Shown here in pieces: positions 1 to 5,194 of a DNA stretch of 5,194 nucleotides. Position 1 is the stretch's first letter. Every line of letters begins with the position of its first letter. The position numbers were made by a program, and so were the translations under genes. The notes under the pieces were generated by a model, which searched no databases, was not told the DNA's origin, and saw nothing but the letters and a program-made list of their open reading frames with translations. The DNA lies in assembly GCA_046757205.1 (NCBI GenBank), contig JBHHXR010000219.1:1-5194 (forward strand). The letters are read 5' to 3'. The stretch comes from JBHHXR01 sp046757205. Its GTDB lineage: Bacteria > Pseudomonadota > Alphaproteobacteria > Rhodobacterales > Rhodobacteraceae.

Positions 1-29
1 GGGAAGCCCTGCCGCCCGACCTGCGCTGA
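1..29 (+). CDS. Possible 3' end of an unidentified upstream gene (partial)
   Basis: Reading in the frame that begins at base 3 gives EALPPDLR followed by TGA at 27-29. This is a plausible protein C-terminus, and its stop lies just before an inverted repeat, as expected at a gene end. Eight codons are too few to identify a family or to prove coding. The other frames cannot be excluded, and the gene could equally end outside the window. Confidence 0.3.
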
Positions 30-33
30 CATG

Positions 34-54
34 TCATCCCCGCGCAAGCGGGGA
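34..54. repeat. GC-rich inverted repeat with GCAA loop (REP-like or gene-end hairpin)
   Basis: TCCCCGC (37-43) and GCGGGGA (48-54) pair perfectly over 7 bp around the tetraloop GCAA (44-47), a GNRA-type loop. The flanking GTCA before the stem makes it resemble the GTCATCCCCGCG-type intergenic repeats scattered through many proteobacterial genomes. It sits 7 bases after the possible upstream stop codon. No T-run follows, so a classical intrinsic terminator is unlikely. A dispersed repeat or an mRNA 3'-end stabiliser fits better. Confidence 0.5.
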
Positions 55-96
55 CCTCAACGGCATATCCCCACCCCATGCCATCCCTCGCGCCCG

Positions 97-114
97 GCCC
101 GCCCATGGGCGGGC
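97..114. repeat. Perfect 18-bp palindrome in the infC upstream region
   Basis: GCCCGCCCATGGGCGGGC is fully self-complementary, centred between 105 and 106. It could form a hairpin of about 7 bp in RNA, or a symmetric site for a dimeric DNA-binding protein. In DNA this GC-rich, short palindromes arise by chance fairly often. No T-tract follows, so it is not an obvious terminator. Confidence 0.4.
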
Positions 115-240
115 GCTTCACGTCCACCCCGGTTCGCGCGCCGACCTCGGTTCTGCGCACCAAGCCCGCACCCCCCACCGAAGACGAATTGCACGGAATG
201 TCTTTCGTTTTGCTCTTGAATACGGCGCTGAACAAAGCCA

Positions 241-269
241 CTTATATCCGCCGCCAAGTCGGGTATACT
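241..269 (+). promoter_or_regulatory. Candidate sigma-70-type promoter of infC
   Basis: TATACT at 264-269 matches the -10 consensus at five of six positions. The hexamer 17 bp upstream, CTTATA at 241-246, matches the -35 consensus at only three of six. TTGAAT at 216-221 is a better -35 but sits too far away. Transcription from this -10 would begin near 276 and give a leader of about 42 bases before the infC start. It is inferred from motif and position only. Confidence 0.4.
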
Positions 270-300
270 GCCCGCCATCGGCAATCGTCAGACCAACGAC

Positions 301-307
301 AGAAGGA
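301..307 (+). promoter_or_regulatory. Ribosome binding site that sets the infC start at AUA 318
   Basis: AGAAGGA contains the Shine-Dalgarno core AAGGA and ends 10 bases before the ATA at 318. No other strong Shine-Dalgarno lies between the in-frame TAG (309-311) and the conserved N-terminus. The site therefore supports initiation at the non-canonical codon rather than at a downstream GTG. Confidence 0.7.
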
Positions 308-317
308 CTAGAAAACC

Positions 318-863
318 ATAGCTCGCAGACCTCACAACGCGCCACCGACGCGTGACACCGGCCCCCGCGTAAACGAAAAAATCCGCGCTCCCGAAATCCG
401 ACTGATTGACGCCGATGGCGAACTGGTCGGCGTCGTTCCCCCGCAAAAGGGCATCGAGCTGGCCGAAGACGTCGGACTCGACCTCGTGGAAATATCGCCG
501 AACGCCGAACCGCCGGTCTGCAAGATCATGGACTATGGCAAGTTCAAGTACGAAAAACAGAAAAAGGAAGCCGAAGCCCGCAAGAAGCAGAAGATCATCG
601 AGGTCAAGGAAGTCAAGTTCCGCCCGAACACCGACACCCATGACTATGACGTGAAGATGCGCAACGTGCACCGGTTTCTCGACAACGGCGACAAGGTGAA
701 AATCACCCTGCGGTTCCGCGGCCGCGAAATGGCGCATCAGGAACTGGGCCGCAAATTGCTGGAGCGCGTGGCCGAGGATACCGTCGATCTCGGCAAGGTC
801 GAGGCCATTCCGAAGATGGAAGGCCGCCAGATGGTGATGATCATCAACCCGGTCAAGACGTGA
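318..863 (+). CDS. infC: Translation initiation factor IF-3, AUA start
   Basis: IF-3 binds the 30S subunit in the cytoplasm, keeps it apart from 50S, and proofreads the start codon and initiator tRNA. The frame gives 181 residues, the normal family length. The N-domain runs from about residue 16 (PRVNEKIRAPEIRLID) to 70. The family signature is complete at 69-82 (KIMDYGKFKYEKQK). A Lys-rich linker helix follows, and the C-domain starts near residue 93 (IIEVKEVKFRP) with GREMAHQE at 135-142. In-frame TAG at 309-311 blocks any earlier start, and the first ATG/GTG/TTG in frame is GTG at 486, which would remove most of the N-domain. ATA at 318, 10 bases after AAGGA, gives I(M)ARRPHNAPPTRDTG and then conserved sequence. 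E. coli infC starts with AUU and is autorepressed because IF-3 rejects such codons. The same control is inferred here. thrS, rpmI and rplT are not adjacent. Confidence 0.95.
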   Translation: MARRPHNAPPTRDTGPRVNEKIRAPEIRLIDADGELVGVVPPQKGIELAEDVGLDLVEISPNAEPPVCKIMDYGKFKYEKQKKEAEARKKQKIIEVKEVKFRPNTDTHDYDVKMRNVHRFLDNGDKVKITLRFRGREMAHQELGRKLLERVAEDTVDLGKVEAIPKMEGRQMVMIINPVKT

Positions 864-1079
864 ACAGTGGCCGCGGCCCGGCGCGGCAGGTCCCGGTGCC
901 CTCAAACGACATGGAACTCGCGTTCCGCAAACCGGTTTGATTGGCGCCGCAGCCGGGCGGCAAGCCCGCCGATGTCAGCAGGGCGCGCCGAGCCGCACCG
1001 GGCCGCCGCCCTCGCAACCATTGCCGCAGGATAATATGTGTGGCATGCGACAGCATCAGATCGCCTGCGGAACCGCTGA
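864..1079. other. Spacer between infC and the acyltransferase gene
   Basis: This is 216 bases of very GC-rich sequence. GGCCGCGGCC at 869-878 is a short palindrome just after the infC stop, but no T-tract follows it, so it is not a convincing terminator. GATAAT at 1030-1035 matches the -10 consensus at five of six positions, but no recognisable -35 lies 16-18 bp upstream. A promoter for the acyltransferase gene is possible but unproven. There is no rpmI (L35) reading frame here. Confidence 0.5.
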
Positions 1080-2033
1080 ATGAACAACGACTCCGAATCG
1101 ACCCGCGGCGGCACACGCGCCGGACCGGCGGCCGTGCGTTCCGGCTCCGTCGGCGACTGGGCCGAAAACTTCGGCAAGCGGCTTCTTGTCAAGGCGACCA
1201 GCCCGCTGCCGATGAACGTCCGTGGAGCTTTCGCCGGCCGGCTCATGCAGCTCATCGTGCCGCTGTCGCCCAATCTTCGGCGCAGGATCGACAACAACCT
1301 GGACCTGGTTTTTCCCGACCTCGGGCCGGCCGAAAGACAGGCGCTGCGGCGGCGCATCCTGCTGAATCTCGGGCGCTCGCTGATGGAAATGCAGTGTGGC
1401 GCCGAGATCGTTGCCCAGAAATCGGATTTCCACGTGTCGGGTCCGGGTTTCGAAGCGCTCAGGCGGGCGCGCGCCGAGGGCCGCGGCGCCATCATCATGG
1501 CTGCGCATTTCGGTCACTGGGAGGCCGGGCGCATCACGCTGATGGACGCCGGCATGGAGTGCGGCGCGCTCTACCGCCCGAGCAACAACCCGCTGTTCGA
1601 TTCCGACTATTTCGACGCCATCCGCCAGCGCGGCGAGCCGGTCTTTCCGCGCGGTGCCCAGGGCATGCGCGCCATGATCCGGCATCTGCGCAAGGGCGGC
1701 TTCGTCGGCGTCATGCACGACCAGTCGATCAAGCGGGCGCCGCTGTTCCGCTTCATGGGCCACCCTGCGCACACCGCGACGACGATCGCCGAGCTTGCGT
1801 TGAAATTCGACCTTCTCGTGGTTCCGAATTTCAATATCCGGCGCGAAAACTCACCCGAGGTCGATGTCGTGTTCGAAAGCCCGGCCGCGCATACGACGCC
1901 CGCGGAAATGACCCAGGAACTGAACGACAGGCTGGAGGCGCGTGTTCGCGCCAACCCCGAGCAGTTCTACTGGCTGCACCAGCGCTGGAAACTGCACAAG
2001 GATCTCGTGGACGAGGGCGCTTCGCCTATTTGA
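1080..2033 (+). CDS. LpxL/HtrB-family lipid A biosynthesis acyltransferase
   Basis: The 317-residue product belongs to the lysophospholipid acyltransferase superfamily, in the branch that transfers a secondary fatty acyl chain (typically lauroyl or myristoyl from acyl-ACP) to lipid A precursors at the cytoplasmic face of the inner membrane. The catalytic HX4E motif is HFGHWE at residues 143-148, where many homologues have HFGNWE. YRPSNNPLFD at 165-174, the GFVGVMHDQ block at 207-215 followed by FRFMGHPAHTAT, and C-terminal FYWLHQRWK at 296-304 are further family blocks. The N-terminus is polar and carries no strong transmembrane helix, so membrane contact is probably peripheral or through residues near 50-62. 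ATG at 1080 is the earliest possible start because in-frame TGA occupies 1077-1079. Only a weak GCGGAA-like ribosome site precedes it. Its 3' end overlaps the convergent DUF1223 gene by 8 bases. The exact acceptor and acyl chain cannot be read from sequence, so no lpxL/lpxM symbol is given. Confidence 0.88.
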   Translation: MNNDSESTRGGTRAGPAAVRSGSVGDWAENFGKRLLVKATSPLPMNVRGAFAGRLMQLIVPLSPNLRRRIDNNLDLVFPDLGPAERQALRRRILLNLGRSLMEMQCGAEIVAQKSDFHVSGPGFEALRRARAEGRGAIIMAAHFGHWEAGRITLMDAGMECGALYRPSNNPLFDSDYFDAIRQRGEPVFPRGAQGMRAMIRHLRKGGFVGVMHDQSIKRAPLFRFMGHPAHTATTIAELALKFDLLVVPNFNIRRENSPEVDVVFESPAAHTTPAEMTQELNDRLEARVRANPEQFYWLHQRWKLHKDLVDEGASPI

Positions 2034-2721
2034 GCTTCGCCGCCGCCATGATCGGCCCTGAATTCTCCGCCTGGACAATCACGGCGACCGGCAGGCCCGA
2101 TGTGCTCTCGGCGTGAAGAGTCACCGCGCTGCGGCCGTCCCAGTCGCCGACGGCAATCCAGCGCCGCACCACGTTGTGGTAGGTGAGAGAGAGGCCGGCA
2201 TTTTCTCCACGGGTGATCGAAGCCTTCATTTCCGGCGCGTATTCGACGAGGTGCACGACACATTTCCCCGCCGGTGTGCCACCCGGTTTCAGCGAGATCG
2301 CGATATCGGCGCCGGATCGCCGGGCGCTGAGGTCCGCGCCGCTGCCGGCGGCTGCGTGCCGCGCTATCAGGGTGCCGATCTTGCGCTTCCTGCTTCCGAC
2401 GACATCTTCCGCTCCCTGCACGACAATCTGCGGCGTGTAGATCGAACGGTTGCCGAAGGCGTGCGCATAATTCCTCTGCCTCCGGGTGAATTTCGGCAAC
2501 GCAAAGGCGTCCTTCCAGCCCAGGTAGTCCCAGTAGTCCACGTGCAGCGACAGCGCCAGCACGTCGTCACGCTCAGCGAGTTCGCCCAGCACCGCGTCCG
2601 CCGGCGGACAGGACGAGCACCCCTGTGATGTGAAAAGCTCCACCACTACCGGCGAACCGGCGTTTCCGGCCAGCGGCGATACCGCCAGCACGGCGGCGAA
2701 GATCACGGTCAGCGGCTTCAT
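2026..2721 (-). CDS. DUF1223 family secreted protein with thioredoxin-like CxxC
   Basis: The product has 231 residues. An N-terminal signal peptide is visible: Lys2, a hydrophobic core at about 4-18, and likely cleavage after GNA at residue 21, so the mature protein should be periplasmic. Next comes VVELFTSQGCSSCPPAD (26-42), which places C35 and C38 in a CxxC on a thioredoxin-like fold, then HVDYWDYLGWKD (60-71) and YTPQIVVQG (95-103), whose TPQ resembles the cis-proline loop. These are the hallmarks of DUF1223 (PF06764). The C-terminal half, roughly 125-231, looks like a beta-rich domain and carries one further cysteine (C154). The biochemical role of the family is, to my knowledge, not established; a redox or thiol role is inferred from the CxxC. 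The ATG at 2721 is preceded by GGAGA (2726-2730) with a short 4-base gap. The stop (TAG) overlaps the convergent acyltransferase gene. It lies 119 bases downstream of the methyltransferase gene. Confidence 0.9.
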   Translation of the reverse strand: MKPLTVIFAAVLAVSPLAGNAGSPVVVELFTSQGCSSCPPADAVLGELAERDDVLALSLHVDYWDYLGWKDAFALPKFTRRQRNYAHAFGNRSIYTPQIVVQGAEDVVGSRKRKIGTLIARHAAAGSGADLSARRSGADIAISLKPGGTPAGKCVVHLVEYAPEMKASITRGENAGLSLTYHNVVRRWIAVGDWDGRSAVTLHAESTSGLPVAVIVQAENSGPIMAAAKLK

Positions 2722-2840
2722 GGCGTCTCCGGCGGTTCTGACCGGTAATACCTAGCCGGACCGGGGCCATTTCGCCAGTCAAGCCTTGGTGAGGTTGATC
2801 ACAATCGCATGCGGCCGTTGCACCTTAGCGATGCTCCCGC
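2722..2840. other. Spacer between the methyltransferase and DUF1223 genes
   Basis: On the minus strand this spacer carries the DUF1223 ribosome site near its end. It also has a TTGACT hexamer (2777-2782), but no good -10 lies 16-18 bp from it. Short palindromes such as CGCATGCG (2806-2813) occur, with no stem plus T-tract that would mark a terminator. Whether the two genes share a transcript cannot be decided from sequence. Confidence 0.4.
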
Positions 2841-3299
2841 TCACCACCGCCGGCTGGAACGGATATAGGCGTCGGCCTTTTCGCCGAAGGTGTGGCGCAG
2901 GGCGGCCTCCTCCCTGAGTATGAAGCGTCTTGTCACCACCCACACAAACCCTGCCGGGCCCACGAACGCGCTTGCCGCCCCCAGCCAGAGGGCGAAGCCG
3001 AACAGGATCAGCGTCATCCCCGTGTAGATCGGGTTGCGCGACAGCCGGTACGGGCCTTCCACGATCAGCGCCCTGGGCACCTGACCCGGCTCGATCGGCG
3101 TGGACTTTCGCCGGAACCAGAGGGCCGACCAGACAACCAGCCAAAAGCCGGCTACCGCGATCAGGAAGGATCCGCCGACGCCGATGAACCCGGGCATCGC
3201 GTCGCCGAATGCCACAACGGGCAGGAACCTTGCCAGAACATATGACGCGAGCGCCCAGAACAGTGCCCAGACCGGCGGAATATCGAACGACTTGAACAC
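2841..3299 (-). CDS. Isoprenylcysteine carboxyl methyltransferase-type membrane methyltransferase
   Basis: This is a small integral membrane protein of 152 residues, the usual size for bacterial ICMT/PEMT-like proteins. Hydrophobic segments are visible at about 10-31, 38-62 and 91-125 (probably two passes). The diagnostic SAM-binding region begins with EGPYRLSRNPIYTG (81-94), equivalent to the GPY(x)xxRHPxY motif with Asn for the common His. It ends with REEAALRHTFGEKADAYIRSSRRW (129-152), containing the conserved EE pair and the FG...Y...RW ending. The family uses S-adenosylmethionine to methylate membrane-associated substrates. Bacterial members are mostly of unknown substrate, and a prenylated-protein substrate should not be assumed. 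The start is GTG at 3299, preceded by a strong GGAGG (3308-3312) with 8-base spacing. It lies 110 bases downstream of acnA, with a candidate promoter of its own in that gap. Confidence 0.88.
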   Translation of the reverse strand: MFKSFDIPPVWALFWALASYVLARFLPVVAFGDAMPGFIGVGGSFLIAVAGFWLVVWSALWFRRKSTPIEPGQVPRALIVEGPYRLSRNPIYTGMTLILFGFALWLGAASAFVGPAGFVWVVTRRFILREEAALRHTFGEKADAYIRSSRRW

Positions 3300-3307
3300 G
3301 GGGCGCG

Positions 3308-3312
3308 CCTCC
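3308..3312 (-). promoter_or_regulatory. Strong Shine-Dalgarno fixing the GTG start of the methyltransferase gene
   Basis: On the minus strand this reads GGAGG, eight bases before the GTG at 3299-3297. The spacing and perfect core decide for the GTG start over internal ATGs. Confidence 0.7.
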
Positions 3313-3334
3313 GAGAACAGGATTTCGCACCGCT

Positions 3335-3363
3335 ATCCTAGCGCAGGGCGCCCACGATCACAA
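3335..3363 (-). promoter_or_regulatory. Candidate sigma-70-type promoter of the methyltransferase gene
   Basis: On the minus strand, TTGTGA (3363-3358) matches the -35 consensus at four of six positions. It is separated by exactly 17 bp from TAGGAT (3340-3335), which matches the -10 consensus at four of six. Initiation near 3328 would give a leader of about 29 bases that carries the GGAGG ribosome site. Both boxes are imperfect, so read-through from acnA remains possible. Confidence 0.4.
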
Positions 3364-3409
3364 AAGCTGCGGGAAACCGCCGCCTTGCGCGCCGCGCCGC
3401 CGCCGAAGA

Positions 3410-5194
<1,785 letters not shown>

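Larger units (their letters stand above)
30..317. other. Non-coding spacer and leader upstream of infC
   Basis: This stretch holds the two inverted repeats listed separately, a more AT-rich part from about 185 to 270, and the probable infC promoter and ribosome binding site. Short open frames exist on both strands, but their proline- and arginine-rich translations look like GC-rich background and match no family I recognise. No tRNA, rRNA or thrS coding sequence is visible. Confidence 0.55.

Noticed and set aside
31..219. Short plus-strand frame at the left end, 62 codons
   Set aside because: Its Pro/Arg/Ser-rich translation spans the inverted repeats, has no ribosome site of note and resembles GC-rich background.
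288..905. Long open frame antisense to infC, 205 codons on the minus strand
   Set aside because: It is the complement of a convincingly conserved IF-3 gene; its composition (runs of Leu, Phe, His, Asp) is the usual shadow of Lys/Glu-rich coding in GC-rich DNA, and no family motif is visible.
941..2116. 391-codon open frame on the plus strand overlapping the acyltransferase gene in another frame
   Set aside because: It begins at TTG, is Arg/Ala/Pro-rich without motifs, and covers the acyltransferase frame, which carries a full set of family motifs.
2113..2628. 171-codon open frame antisense to the DUF1223 gene
   Set aside because: The opposite strand carries a signal peptide, CxxC motif and ribosome site; this frame has none of these.
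2750..2782. Possible DUF1223 promoter: TTGACT on the minus strand with TAGGTA downstream
   Set aside because: The spacing between the two hexamers is about 22 bp, outside the usual 16-18, and no better -10 is present.
3361..3380. Possible acnA terminator: GCGG/CCGC stem with a TTTC loop followed by TTTT on the minus strand
   Set aside because: The stem is only 4 bp and the T-run is separated from it and just four bases long, too weak to call an intrinsic terminator; it also abuts the candidate promoter.

Overview
The window looks like ordinary chromosomal DNA from a GC-rich Alphaproteobacterium. The evidence is the GC-rich third codon positions throughout, the form of the IF-3 N-terminus, an AcnA-type aconitase, and a DUF1223 protein (a family I know mainly from alphaproteobacteria). 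I cannot place it below class level. There is no phage, transposon, CRISPR, rRNA or tRNA signal.

Left part, plus strand. Bases 1-29 may be the last codons of an unknown upstream gene. They are followed by a GC-rich spacer with two near-perfect inverted repeats and a possible promoter. Next comes infC (318-863), encoding translation initiation factor IF-3. Its reading frame can only be completed by starting at an AUA codon at 318, because an in-frame TAG lies just upstream and the conserved N-terminus begins right after it. A 216-base spacer separates infC from a lipid A biosynthesis-type (LpxL/HtrB-like) acyltransferase (1080-2033). The usual infC neighbours thrS, rpmI and rplT are absent here.

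Right part, minus strand. Reading from the right edge leftwards: the C-terminal two thirds of acnA (aconitase A, cut by the window edge), a small membrane methyltransferase of the isoprenylcysteine/phospholipid methyltransferase type with a GTG start, and a secreted DUF1223 protein with a thioredoxin-like CxxC motif. The DUF1223 gene ends tail-to-tail with the acyltransferase gene, the two overlapping by 8 bases.

The genes do not form one obvious pathway. They cover translation initiation, outer-membrane lipid acylation, the TCA cycle, a membrane methyltransferase and a putative periplasmic redox protein. I found no convincing undescribed multi-gene system. The most notable signal is the non-canonical start of infC, which most ORF callers would miss or truncate. 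The inverted repeats upstream and the acnA/methyltransferase/DUF1223 neighbourhood are secondary points.
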